DNA of 64,000 nt. Source: Mycobacterium sp. E183 (GTDB lineage: Bacteria > Actinomycetota > Actinomycetes > Mycobacteriales > Mycobacteriaceae). Of this stretch, positions 1 through 7,957 are shown one piece after another. The notes under the pieces were generated by a model. The model was not told the origin of the DNA. It saw only the letters and a program-made list of their open reading frames with translations, and did no database searches. The position numbers were made by a program, and so were the translations under genes. How positions within the stretch are numbered: the first letter of the stretch is position 1; the number at the start of each line of letters is the position of its first letter. The stretch is taken from contig NZ_LZJN01000142.1 of assembly GCF_001667735.1 (NCBI RefSeq), forward strand, positions 62,001 to 126,000. Direction: 5' to 3'.

Positions 1-2
1 TG

Positions 3-341
3 ATGTCGCGCGACGTCCCGAAGATGGCCGAAACCTACCTAAGGGGCGAGGTCGACGGTTTCCTCGCCGACCACGGGTTGTCGCTCGCGGACATCGCCAC
101 CTGGGTGTGTCATCCCGGCGGCCCCAAGGTGCTCGACTCGATCGAGGAGGCCCTGGACCTACCGCCGGAGGCCATGGTTCACAGCCGAGAGTCGATGCGG
201 GACAACGGGAACGTCTCCTCGGTGTCCGTGCTCGATGTGTTGCGCCGGACCCTCGCGGAACCGCCGGCCGCAGGGTCGTACGGCGTCATGCTGGCGATGG
301 GGCCGGGTTTCAGCTTCGAGCTGCTCCTGCTGCAGTGGTGA
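3..341 (+). CDS. Type III polyketide synthase (chalcone synthase family), C-terminal part
   Basis: Only the last 112 residues lie in the window; the ATG at 3 is probably internal and the gene starts upstream. The fragment holds three hallmarks of the chalcone/stilbene synthase C-terminal domain: the catalytic His segment WVCHPGGPKVL (about residues 35-45), the catalytic Asn segment DNGNVSS (about 67-73) and the terminal loop GPGFSFE. The family makes alkylpyrones or alkylresorcinols from acyl-CoA starters and malonyl-CoA (family knowledge). The stop lies just before an ICMT-like methyltransferase, a pairing common in actinobacteria. It may correspond to the mycobacterial Pks10/11/18 group, but the N-terminal half with the Cys nucleophile cannot be seen. 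Confidence 0.9.
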   Translation: MSRDVPKMAETYLRGEVDGFLADHGLSLADIATWVCHPGGPKVLDSIEEALDLPPEAMVHSRESMRDNGNVSSVSVLDVLRRTLAEPPAAGSYGVMLAMGPGFSFELLLLQW

Positions 342-352
342 GGGGCGAGACC

Positions 353-856
353 ATGTACTACTACCTATTCATCCTGGCCGTCGGCGCGGAACGTCTGGTC
401 GAGCTGGCAGTGTCGCAACGAAACACCAAATGGTCACTGGCCCATGGCGGCAAGGAGTTCGGCCGTGACCATTACCCGGCGATGGTCAGTATGCACACCC
501 TGCTGCTGGCCTCGTGCGTCGTGGAGACCTGGGCCCTCGCCCGGCCGTTCATCCCGTGGCTGGGGTGGCCGATGCTCACCGTCGTGGTGCTCAGCACGGT
601 GGTGCGCTGGCGCTGCGTGGCCGTGCTCGGCAGGCATTGGAACCCGAGGCTGATCGTCATCCCGGGCGCGCCGTTGGTCCGCGACGGGCTGTATCGCTGG
701 GTACGACACCCGAATTACGCGGCGGTCGCTGCGGAGGTGGCGGCGCTGCCGCTCGTTCACTCGGCGTGGCTCACGGCGATCGCGTTCAGCATCGCGAACG
801 CGATCGTGCTCAGGGTGCGGATCCGTGCGGAGAACGCCGCATTGGGCTTGGTGTGA
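353..856 (+). CDS. Isoprenylcysteine carboxyl methyltransferase (ICMT)-like integral membrane methyltransferase
   Basis: A 167-residue protein with several hydrophobic helices. Near the C-terminus it has RWVRHPNYAAVAAEV, the HPxY/N signature of the ICMT/PEMT family that binds S-adenosylmethionine at the membrane. I chose ATG 353 because AGGGGCGAG lies just upstream; a GTG at 338 overlapping the stop of the polyketide synthase is an in-frame alternative. In actinobacteria such proteins sit beside type III polyketide synthases and methylate their alkylpyrone or quinone products, so this one probably modifies the product of the preceding gene (inference from context). It is not expected to act on prenylated proteins. 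Confidence 0.82.
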   Translation: MYYYLFILAVGAERLVELAVSQRNTKWSLAHGGKEFGRDHYPAMVSMHTLLLASCVVETWALARPFIPWLGWPMLTVVVLSTVVRWRCVAVLGRHWNPRLIVIPGAPLVRDGLYRWVRHPNYAAVAAEVAALPLVHSAWLTAIAFSIANAIVLRVRIRAENAALGLV

Positions 857-871
857 GGACTGCTTCGGCGA

Positions 872-1717
872 TCACGGCGCGATGGGCCGATTCGTCCATT
901 CCCGGTCGGGCCGGCGCGACGAGCGGAACCACCCGCCCGCCGCGCCGGTACCGCCGTCGGTCGGAATGGTGTGGCCGGTGACGAATGCGGACAAATCCGA
1001 GGCCAGGAACAAGATCACGCGGGCCTGGTCCTCGGGCTCGCCCATCCGGCCGACCGGAACCCACTGGGGCCACTGGGCCTGTTCGTCGTGAGACAGCCAC
1101 TGCGAGTAGGGCACCTGCAGGGATTCGGTGACGTCGGGCGCAATCGCGTTGACCCGCACCCCATGCCCGCCCACCTGAACCGCGAGGCTTCGGGTGAACT
1201 GAATGACCGCGGCCTTGAACGCGGCATAGACCGGATCCTCGGGGTAACCGCGCAGCCCCTCGACGGAGGACACGTTGACGATCGCGCCGGCCCGGCGGGC
1301 GACCATCGCGGGCAGGAACGCGTGGGTGACGAGGAAGACGTGGTGCAGGTTGATGCGGTACAGCTCGTCCCAGAGCTGGGGATCGGTGTCGGCGAAGTTC
1401 CCCGGATGGCGCAGCCAGTGACCGACGTTGTTCACCAGCGCGTCCACCCGGCCGTAGCGATCCAGCACCGATCGCGCCATGTCGTCGACCGCCGCAGCGT
1501 CGCGGACGTCCGTGACCACCGCCACCGCCGACCCACCCGCGGCGGCGATCTCGTCGACGGTCCGTGCCGCAAGCCCGCCGTCGATGTCGACGATGACCAC
1601 GTGTGCGCCCTGGTGGGCGAACAGCCGCGCGGTCGCCGCACCGATGCCGCCGCCACCGCCTGTGACCACCGCGACGCGGTCGCCGAGCAGCGCGTCAGCG
1701 CGCGTTTCGTCCTTCAT
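872..1717 (-). CDS. Short-chain dehydrogenase/reductase
   Basis: A classical SDR of 281 residues. The cofactor motif TGGGGGIG is at residues 19-26, an acidic residue ends beta-2 (VIVDID, suggesting NAD preference), NNVG is near 96-99, the catalytic Ser is in NVSS (about 148-151), and the YxxxK pair is Tyr164/Lys168. The tail after the usual SDR end (DGGTGAAGGW onward) is longer than average and Arg-rich. The gene is convergent with the ICMT-like gene (15 bp between stops) and divergent from the esterase. The substrate cannot be read from sequence. Confidence 0.88.
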   Translation of the reverse strand: MKDETRADALLGDRVAVVTGGGGGIGAATARLFAHQGAHVVIVDIDGGLAARTVDEIAAAGGSAVAVVTDVRDAAAVDDMARSVLDRYGRVDALVNNVGHWLRHPGNFADTDPQLWDELYRINLHHVFLVTHAFLPAMVARRAGAIVNVSSVEGLRGYPEDPVYAAFKAAVIQFTRSLAVQVGGHGVRVNAIAPDVTESLQVPYSQWLSHDEQAQWPQWVPVGRMGEPEDQARVILFLASDLSAFVTGHTIPTDGGTGAAGGWFRSSRRPDREWTNRPIAP

Positions 1718-1848
1718 TGCTCATATCTTGGGCCACCGGGCGAAGCTGGTCGATGCCCGGGCCGGGAATCGCAGAATGTCGCTATATACCCACCGGACAC
1801 GGGTGGTAAACCGTGATGTAGCCAACATTCGTGTCGCCTTCACCTGAA

Positions 1849-1873
1849 GTTATTCGCGCCCCAGGGCGGGTAT
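1849..1873 (+). promoter_or_regulatory. Candidate SigF/SigB-type promoter of the esterase gene
   Basis: GTTAT at 1849-1853 and GGGTAT at 1868-1873 are separated by about 14-15 bases, resembling the SigB/SigF consensus GTTT-N15-17-GGGTAA/T. It lies 26 bases before the chosen ATG, with the ribosome site AGGAGGG between. The -35 element is imperfect, so this is a candidate only. The remaining intergenic DNA (1718-1848) shows nothing else convincing. Confidence 0.35.
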
Positions 1874-1899
1874 TCGGTGCGCACTTAGGAGGGAGCGCA

Positions 1900-2928
1900 A
1901 TGGTGAGCACCGATCCGCATCGCTTATTGCCAAGTGGCGCAATGAAGCGGCGAGTCCACCATCGCCATAGCCCGCAGTCGTTCGCGGTCGCGTTGGCCAG
2001 CAGGCTGATCGTGAAAACCACGGTGCGCGCGTGGGCTTTTACCCCCAACTTGCACTGGCCGTTCGAATACGTCGATGGCTTGGCGGGATTGCTGCCGCGG
2101 TTCGGCATCTCGGCGAAGATCGAACCGGTGCGGCTGGAAAACTGCGCGGCCGAGTGGGTTTGCGCGCCGGGTGCCTCGACTGATCGCGCGATTCTGTATC
2201 TGCACGGCGGCGCCTTCCTCACTTGCGGTCTCAACACCCACCGGTCGGTCGTCACGCGCCTTTCCAAGGCCGCGGACGCCGCAGTCCTCACGGTCGGGTA
2301 TCGAAAGTTGCCCAACCATCAGATCACCGACGCGATCGAGGACGGCATGAGCGGCCTTCGCTGGCTGCAAGATCGCGGCTTCGACGGCGACCGGGTGGTC
2401 GTGGCAGGCGACTCCGCCGGGGGGTACCTGGCGTTCATGACCACGCTGCTGGCCATCAGCAGCGAGCTGATGCGGCCCGCCGGCATCGCCACGATCTCGC
2501 CGTTCACCGACGCTGATCCGGGCCGAAAGCTGAGGCACCGCAACGCGCGCCGGTGCTCGATGTTCACCCGCGGCGCGCTGTCGATGTTCGCGCAATACCT
2601 CAGCCAGGCGCAGCTGGTGGACGGGCGCGAGGAGTCCACCGTGGCCTCACCGGTGGACGCCGACCTGTCCGACTTGCCGCCGGTCACCATCCACGCCAGC
2701 TCAGACGAATTGCTGCTGCCCGACGCCGAACTCATGGCAAAGCGCTTGGAAGCCAGTGGGATTCCGTGCGACCTGCATCTGTGGGACGGGCAGATTCACG
2801 ACTTCCCGCTGGCGGCCGACATCCTGCCCGAGGGCAGGCGGGCCATTGGACACATCGGAAATTTCATCAAGGAAGTCACCGCAGCGCCCCAGTCCTGGCG
2901 CCGCGACCTGCACGCGGTCGCTGGCTGA
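1900..2928 (+). CDS. Alpha/beta hydrolase of the hormone-sensitive lipase (Lip) family
   Basis: A 342-residue esterase/lipase-like protein. The oxyanion-hole motif is YLHGGAF (about 100-106), where family members often have HGGG. The nucleophile elbow is GDSAGG with Ser172, and candidate acid and base are Asp269 or Asp275 and His300 (QIHDF). ATG 1900 was chosen over an upstream in-frame start because AGGAGGG sits 7 bases before it. The first 60 residues are a basic and hydrophobic extension not needed for the fold. Mycobacterial Lip proteins of this type hydrolyse short-chain or lipid esters; the natural substrate is unknown. The gene stands alone, divergent from the SDR. Confidence 0.85.
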   Translation: MVSTDPHRLLPSGAMKRRVHHRHSPQSFAVALASRLIVKTTVRAWAFTPNLHWPFEYVDGLAGLLPRFGISAKIEPVRLENCAAEWVCAPGASTDRAILYLHGGAFLTCGLNTHRSVVTRLSKAADAAVLTVGYRKLPNHQITDAIEDGMSGLRWLQDRGFDGDRVVVAGDSAGGYLAFMTTLLAISSELMRPAGIATISPFTDADPGRKLRHRNARRCSMFTRGALSMFAQYLSQAQLVDGREESTVASPVDADLSDLPPVTIHASSDELLLPDAELMAKRLEASGIPCDLHLWDGQIHDFPLAADILPEGRRAIGHIGNFIKEVTAAPQSWRRDLHAVAG

Positions 2929-3281
2929 CACGCTGCTGAAAGCGGCTGCGCCGCAATTCAAATGATGGACCGCCGGGCCACCTGTTCACCGTCGCCGGGA
3001 TCGATCACAGTCGGTTCACGCTGTCACGGCCCGTCGGGCCGGGCCTGCTGTCGCGGTGGGCCACTCTCCGGATCGCCGCCCGGCGGAGCGTCTGTGGTGG
3101 CGAGCCGCGGTGCCACGCCGTCGGCGATCGAAACGTCGTCGGGGAAGCCATCGCCGCTCTCCGGCGTGAACGGCGGGTCGCCCGCCAGCCACCCGTCGAA
3201 AATCGGCGCTGCGCCGGGTGGCGCGGGTCCGGTAGAGATTCGGGGTCCCGATCCGCGCGGCTGCCGATACAGTTGGTCGTG
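2929..3281 (+). other. Intergenic gap, no supported gene
   Basis: About 350 bases between the esterase and the FHA-ABC gene. Open frames exist on both strands but their composition matches GC-rich shadow frames, and none has a convincing start. No terminator-like hairpin with a T tract is visible. In M. tuberculosis the kinase gene pknF occupies the position upstream of the equivalent transporter; no kinase motif is present here. Confidence 0.5.
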
Positions 3282-5963
3282 ATGAGCCGACCAACCCCAC
3301 CCGTGTTGACGGTGCGGTACGAGGGAGCCGAGCGCACGTTCGCCGCGGGCAACGACGTAGCGATCGGGCGTGACCTTCGCGCCGACGTGCGCGTCGCGCA
3401 TCCGCTGATCTCCCGCACCCATCTGATCGTCCGGTTCGACCAGGGCCGATGGGTCGCCGTCGACAACGGCAGCCTCAACGGGTTATTCGTCAACCATCAG
3501 CGTGTGCCCACGGTCGACATCCAGGACGGCCTACGCGTCAACATCGGCAATCCGGACGGCCCGGCCCTGACCTTCGAGGTGGGCCGCCACCAGGGGACGG
3601 CCGGCCGGCCGCCGCTGACGACGTCGATACCGATCGTCAACCCGGCCACCGCGGCGAGCCCGCCGGCCCCGCACGGCCAGCCCACCGGCGCATCATGGCC
3701 CGGCCAGCCCCAGCAGTCGCCGTCGGCCTCCTTCCGCCAGCCCACGCATCTGCCCAGCGGACCACAGCCCGTCCCCCCGAGCGGTCCCACGCCGATGCAT
3801 CCGCCCAGCGGGTCGATGCCGAGTTACCCGTCGGGCCCGCAGCCGCGACACCCGACCGGTGGCCAACCGGCGGCCCCGCCCAGCGGCCCGCAACACGCCC
3901 CCCAGATCTACCGCACACCGCCGAATATGCCGCCCCCGCAAGCTGGCGGCCCGGAGACGAGCCGCGTCGCCGGTGACGCCTCGAACCTGGCGACGTCGAT
4001 GATGAAGATCCTGCGGCCGGGCAAGGCCGCGCTGGAGTCGACGCCGGGCGCGATCAAGATCGGCCGGGCCAACGACAACGACATCGTCATCCCCGAGGTG
4101 CTGGCCTCGCGCCACCACGCCACCCTGATCCCGACGCCGCACGGCACCGAGATCCATGACAACCGCAGCATCAACGGCACCTTCGTCAACGGGGCGCGGG
4201 TCGATTCGGCCGTGCTGCACGACGGCGACGTCGTCACCATCGGCAACATCGACCTCGTCTTCGCCGGGGGCACGCTGGCCCGCCGCGACGAGAGCGCGAC
4301 CGCGACCCGCACCGGCGGCCTGGACGTGCGCGGCGTGACCTGGACGATCGAGAACAACAAGACACTGCTGGACGACATCTCGCTGGGCGCGCAGCCGGGC
4401 ACGCTGACGGCCGTGATCGGACCCTCGGGCGCGGGCAAGTCGACGTTCGCCCGCCTGGTGGCCGGGTACACGCACCCGACCAGGGGCACGGTGGCGTTCG
4501 AGGGCCACAACGTGCACGCCGAGTACGCCTCGCTGCGCAGCAGGATCGGCATGGTGCCGCAGGACGACGTGGTGCACGGGCAGCTGACCGTGCAGCAGGC
4601 GTTGATGTACGCCGCCGAACTGCGGCTGCCGCCGGACACCACCAAGGACGACCGGGCCCAGGTGGTCGCCCGGGTGCTCGAGGAACTCGAGATGACGCAG
4701 CACCTGCACACCCGGGTCGACAAGCTCTCGGGCGGCCAGCGTAAGCGCGCATCGGTCGCCCTGGAGCTGCTCACCGGGCCGTCGCTGCTGATCCTGGACG
4801 AGCCGACCTCGGGCCTGGACCCGGCGCTGGACCGCCAGGTGATGACGATGCTGCGCCAGCTCGCCGACGCCGGCCGCGTGGTGCTCGTGGTCACCCACTC
4901 GCTGACCTACCTGGACGTCTGCGACCAGGTCCTGCTGCTGGCGCCCGGCGGCAAGACCGCCTTCTGCGGACCGCCCAGCCAGATCGGCCCGGCCATGGGG
5001 ACGACGAACTGGGCGGACATCTTCAGCACGGTCGCGGGCGATCCGGACGGGTCCAAGGCGCGCTACCTGGCGCGCACGGGCCCGCAGCCTCCGCCGCCGC
5101 CCGCCCAGCAGCCCGCCGACCTGGGCGATCCCTCGCACACGAGCCTGTTCCGGCAGTTCTCCACGATCGCCAGGCGGCAGGTCCGGCTGATCTTCTCCGA
5201 CCGCGGCTACTTCGTCTTCCTGGCGGTGCTGCCGTTCATCATGGGATCGCTGTCCATGTCGGTGCCCGGCAACGTCGGCTTCGGAATCCCCAATCCCATG
5301 GGCGCCGCGCCCAACGAGCCCGGGCAAATCCTGGTGTTGCTCAACGTCGGCGCCGTGTTCATGGGCACGGCGCTGACCATCCGCGACCTCATCGGGGAAC
5401 GCCCGATCTTCCTGCGCGAACAGGCGGTCGGCCTGTCCACCAGCGCCTACCTGCTGGCCAAGGTCTGCGTCTACACGGTTTTCGCGGTCATCCAGTCGGC
5501 GATCGTGACCATCATCGTGCTGCTCGGCAAGGGCGGTCCCACCCAGGGCGCGGTGGCCCTGGGCCGGCCGGGCCTCGAACTGTTCGTCGACGTCGCGCTG
5601 ACGTGCGTGGCCTCCGCCATGCTCGGCCTCGCGCTGTCGGCCATCGCCAAGTCGAACGAACAGATCATGCCGCTGCTGGTGGTGGCGGTCATGTCGCAGC
5701 TGGTGTTCTCCGGCGGCATGATCCCCGTGACCGGACGGGTCGGGCTGGACCAGATGTCCTGGGCGACGCCGGCGCGCTGGGGCTTCGCGGCCTCGGCCTC
5801 CACCGCCGACCTACCCAAACTGGTTCCCGGTCCGCTCAGCCCCAAGGACTCGCACTGGCGTCACACGCCGGCAGCGTGGTGGTTCGACATCGCCATGCTG
5901 GTGGTGATCAGCATCTTCTACCTGAGCTTCGTCCGCTGGAAGATCCGGCTCAAGGGCGGCTGA
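3282..5963 (+). CDS. FHA-domain ABC exporter, Rv1747 type
   Basis: An 893-residue half-transporter matching the layout of M. tuberculosis Rv1747 (865 aa). FHA-1 covers about residues 8-100 (GR at 29-30, SRTH 44-47, NGSLNG 62-67). A linker of about 130 residues is rich in Pro, Ser and Gly with repeated PPSGP units. FHA-2 is at about 255-330, with SRHH and RSINGTFVNG. The ABC ATPase follows with Walker A GPSGAGKS (about 380-387), signature LSGGQRKR (about 481-488) and Walker B LLILDEPTSGLD (about 501-512). Roughly six membrane helices start near 645. ATG 3282 fits the family start; TTG 3273 and GTG 3279 are alternatives. In Rv1747, phosphothreonines in the linker bind the FHA domains and control export; the YRTPPN segment just before FHA-2 is a candidate equivalent (inference). 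Confidence 0.93.
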   Translation: MSRPTPPVLTVRYEGAERTFAAGNDVAIGRDLRADVRVAHPLISRTHLIVRFDQGRWVAVDNGSLNGLFVNHQRVPTVDIQDGLRVNIGNPDGPALTFEVGRHQGTAGRPPLTTSIPIVNPATAASPPAPHGQPTGASWPGQPQQSPSASFRQPTHLPSGPQPVPPSGPTPMHPPSGSMPSYPSGPQPRHPTGGQPAAPPSGPQHAPQIYRTPPNMPPPQAGGPETSRVAGDASNLATSMMKILRPGKAALESTPGAIKIGRANDNDIVIPEVLASRHHATLIPTPHGTEIHDNRSINGTFVNGARVDSAVLHDGDVVTIGNIDLVFAGGTLARRDESATATRTGGLDVRGVTWTIENNKTLLDDISLGAQPGTLTAVIGPSGAGKSTFARLVAGYTHPTRGTVAFEGHNVHAEYASLRSRIGMVPQDDVVHGQLTVQQALMYAAELRLPPDTTKDDRAQVVARVLEELEMTQHLHTRVDKLSGGQRKRASVALELLTGPSLLILDEPTSGLDPALDRQVMTMLRQLADAGRVVLVVTHSLTYLDVCDQVLLLAPGGKTAFCGPPSQIGPAMGTTNWADIFSTVAGDPDGSKARYLARTGPQPPPPPAQQPADLGDPSHTSLFRQFSTIARRQVRLIFSDRGYFVFLAVLPFIMGSLSMSVPGNVGFGIPNPMGAAPNEPGQILVLLNVGAVFMGTALTIRDLIGERPIFLREQAVGLSTSAYLLAKVCVYTVFAVIQSAIVTIIVLLGKGGPTQGAVALGRPGLELFVDVALTCVASAMLGLALSAIAKSNEQIMPLLVVAVMSQLVFSGGMIPVTGRVGLDQMSWATPARWGFAASASTADLPKLVPGPLSPKDSHWRHTPAAWWFDIAMLVVISIFYLSFVRWKIRLKGG

Positions 5964-5975
5964 GGCCGCCGCGGG

Positions 5976-6140
5976 TCAGGCGCCCCTGCGGATCACCTGG
6001 TCGGCGGCGGCGCGCATCCGGTCGGACAATTGCAGGAGCGCATGCTCGCCCACACCGAGCGGAAGCGTGTAGGCCAGTTGCCGCAATTCGACGGCATAGT
6101 TGCGCATGTCTTCGCGAAGGCGTGTCTCGACAGTGGGCAT
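5976..6140 (-). CDS. Small conserved-looking protein, 54 residues
   Basis: A short minus-strand gene that ends 13 bp after the stop of the FHA-ABC gene and is convergent with it. The protein begins MPTVETRLREDMRNYAVEL and ends DQVIRRGA. It is predicted to be largely helical and amphipathic, with no Cys or Trp and no membrane segment. It is supported by a ribosome site reading GAGGGAG a few bases before the ATG and by ordinary mycobacterial codon use. A longer frame at 5993-6202 on the same strand looks like a shadow. I do not recognise a family. Bases 6141-6293 upstream, ending in an AT-richer stretch at about 6240-6270, probably hold its promoter. Confidence 0.6.
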   Translation of the reverse strand: MPTVETRLREDMRNYAVELRQLAYTLPLGVGEHALLQLSDRMRAAADQVIRRGA

Positions 6141-6293
6141 GACATCTCCCTCGGGCTGCGGCCGGGCAAGGGTCCTGGTCCTCGTCGACCAGCCGATTGC
6201 AAAATTTTCGCAGCCGTGCCGCCGAACTGCGAGAGCGCCGATGCGAATTAACGGGAGTTTGACAGCGTATTTACAGTCGGCGCGCCGGTGCGG

Positions 6294-7283
6294 TCAATCT
6301 TTCGCATGGCCCAGCTCCACCCGCAGGACCGCGGGAGGCCTGATGATGCCGTCCGGGCTGGCGGTGGTGCCGCCGTCCGTCGTCACGTAAGCGACGCGGC
6401 CGCGATCCCCGGGCCGGCGCCCCCAGACCGCGCTGGACGGGCCGACCAAAGTCTCGTCAAACGGTTCGCCGGCGATATGGCGCACCTCGCTGCCGTGCCG
6501 CGGCAAGAGCGGCACACGGTCGAGGGTGTTGGCCCGATGCCTTGTCACATAGGCGAATCCGGCGTCCTCGTCGATGCAGAAGTCGTCGGCATTGTCGATG
6601 GCGGCGACGAACTGCGCCGGGCCGGCCGGGTCGAGAGACGCTCGATCGACGGGAACCCGCATGAACACCTTCTGCGCAGTCGAGGTGTAGTACAGGTAAC
6701 CGGTCTGCGGCCCGTAGCGCACGCCGTTGACCCCGGGCTGGGGTGGGGGAGGGACGCCGCTGTCTGGATCATCGGCCATCGTGTCATCCGCGAGCCAGAC
6801 CCGGGCCGCGGCGCTTCGCGCATTCCCGGCCAGGTCGATCCGCCAGATCAGCCCCGCGAAACAGTCGGCGATCGCCAGAACGTTTGGTCCCAGGAGGCAG
6901 CTGCCGTTGAGGGCCCGGACACGGTCGTCGAAGGCGTATATCACCTCCGGTGTCAGCGGCGTCCCCGGCTTCCAGGACGTGAAATCGACTCGGGCCAAAT
7001 ATGACTCGTGAGTGGTGTAGCCCTCGGTGAGGTTGACTACGAAGACGTCGGGCGCAACCTCGACGATGCCGGTGATGTGGTGATCGAAGGTGTGCGCCAG
7101 TACGGGCGGGACCGCCGCATCGCAATTCGCCGGCGGCACCCACCACAGTTGCTTGTGCAAGACGTCGGTCACCAGCAGCGAGTTGTCGGCGCGGACCGCA
7201 AGGTTTTCGGGGAAATGCCATTCGGGAAAGAACGCGACGGGCGTCAGCACGACGGCGGGCAGGGGGGCCAGCGCCATATTCAT
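6294..7283 (-). CDS. SMP-30/gluconolactonase-like beta-propeller protein
   Basis: A 329-residue protein with the repeating pattern of a six-bladed propeller: segments such as PENLAVRADNSLLVTDV near the N-terminus, GSCLLGPNVLAIADCFAG mid-protein and YGPQTGYLYYTSTAQK later. There is no clear signal peptide. The start chosen (7283) overlaps the stop of the upstream CMD-family gene by ATGA, so the two are translationally coupled. Relatives include lactonases and strictosidine-synthase-like or peptide-binding propellers. Because it is paired with a CMD-family protein and opposite a LysR regulator, a lactone or peroxide-related catabolic step is plausible, but the substrate is unknown. Confidence 0.72.
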   Translation of the reverse strand: MNMALAPLPAVVLTPVAFFPEWHFPENLAVRADNSLLVTDVLHKQLWWVPPANCDAAVPPVLAHTFDHHITGIVEVAPDVFVVNLTEGYTTHESYLARVDFTSWKPGTPLTPEVIYAFDDRVRALNGSCLLGPNVLAIADCFAGLIWRIDLAGNARSAAARVWLADDTMADDPDSGVPPPPQPGVNGVRYGPQTGYLYYTSTAQKVFMRVPVDRASLDPAGPAQFVAAIDNADDFCIDEDAGFAYVTRHRANTLDRVPLLPRHGSEVRHIAGEPFDETLVGPSSAVWGRRPGDRGRVAYVTTDGGTTASPDGIIRPPAVLRVELGHAKD

Positions 7284-7840
7284 TGCTCCAATCCGACGGC
7301 GTCGGCGGGAACATCGAAGGCAATCAACGTCATACACACCATCGTGAACCAGCCCAGCAGCACGGTGACGTCCACGATCCCCTCGTCGCCGAGAAGCGCC
7401 TCGGCCCGGCGGTAGAGCCCGAAGGGAATGGTGCGCCGGGCCGTCAGAGCGCAGGCAAGTTCGTACACCACTTGTTGGCGCGGGTCGTCGAACGACGTCG
7501 GCAGCCCGGCGATCAGCGCCTGAACACGAAGTGGGTGCAGATGGCCGACGCGCTCGCCGATGATTTCGTGTTCGTGGTTCGCGTAGGGGCTACCCCAGTG
7601 GCCGTTGGCGACATTGGTCGCGATCTCGATCTCCGCTTTGGTCAAGGTCGAGTCATTTTGGAAATACGCGCCGGTCGGCACGATCGTCCTGGATAGCGTC
7701 GGGTTGGCAAGCCAGATCTTGTGGGGACCGGGCACCATCCCGCGCAGAGAGCGGGTGAATTCGAAGGCTTTCCGCATATCGGCGGGCATGGCGGTCACCG
7801 GAGTTTCATTGAACCGGCCGAAGGTGCCGAAATCAGACAC
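7280..7840 (-). CDS. Carboxymuconolactone decarboxylase (CMD/AhpD-fold) family protein
   Basis: A 186-residue helical protein with the CMD-type core: KAEIEIATNVANGHWGSPYA (about 90-109) followed by NHEHEIIGERVG. AhpD-type peroxidases carry a CxxC pair before this helix; here the matching region is ANHEHE with no cysteines, so classical thiol peroxidase activity is unlikely (seen in sequence). It is the first gene of a two-gene unit with the propeller protein and is transcribed away from the LysR gene 114 bp away. Confidence 0.75.
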   Translation of the reverse strand: MSDFGTFGRFNETPVTAMPADMRKAFEFTRSLRGMVPGPHKIWLANPTLSRTIVPTGAYFQNDSTLTKAEIEIATNVANGHWGSPYANHEHEIIGERVGHLHPLRVQALIAGLPTSFDDPRQQVVYELACALTARRTIPFGLYRRAEALLGDEGIVDVTVLLGWFTMVCMTLIAFDVPADAVGLEQ

Positions 7841-7939
7841 CGCATTCCTCCACGGGTTTGACTGGTCGCTGACACGTGCGTCTGCGACCAGTCAACGGCG
7901 GCGACGTGATTTCGTCCAATACTTTCCGGTGGCCTGGTT

Positions 7940-7957
7940 CATATGATGTGTCATATG
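7940..7957. promoter_or_regulatory. Perfect inverted repeat at the LysR gene start (candidate operator)
   Basis: Arms CATATGA and TCATATG flank the 4-base centre TGTG. The repeat lies in the divergent gap and its last three bases are the proposed LysR start codon (ATG 7955). LysR regulators usually bind such dyads between themselves and a divergent target, so autoregulation and control of the CMD/propeller pair is a reasonable inference. Confidence 0.5.

Noticed and set aside
3005..3493. Minus-strand frames in the gap before the FHA-ABC gene, including one ending in a D/P/G-rich tail
   Set aside because: They overlap the FHA-1 coding start, lack a plausible start and ribosome site, and show no recognisable fold.
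3720..3960. PPSGP-type repeats as a variable tandem repeat locus
   Set aside because: The units are irregular in length and sequence; this is a low-complexity linker within a coding gene.
3693..5327. A 544-residue open frame antisense to the FHA-ABC gene
   Set aside because: Composition is His/Arg/Gly-rich with no domain motif, as expected of a shadow frame in GC-rich DNA; the sense protein has complete domains.
5993..6202. 69-residue minus-strand frame overlapping the 54-residue ORF
   Set aside because: It is Cys/Arg/Pro-rich with no ribosome site, while the alternative frame has one and a coherent sequence.
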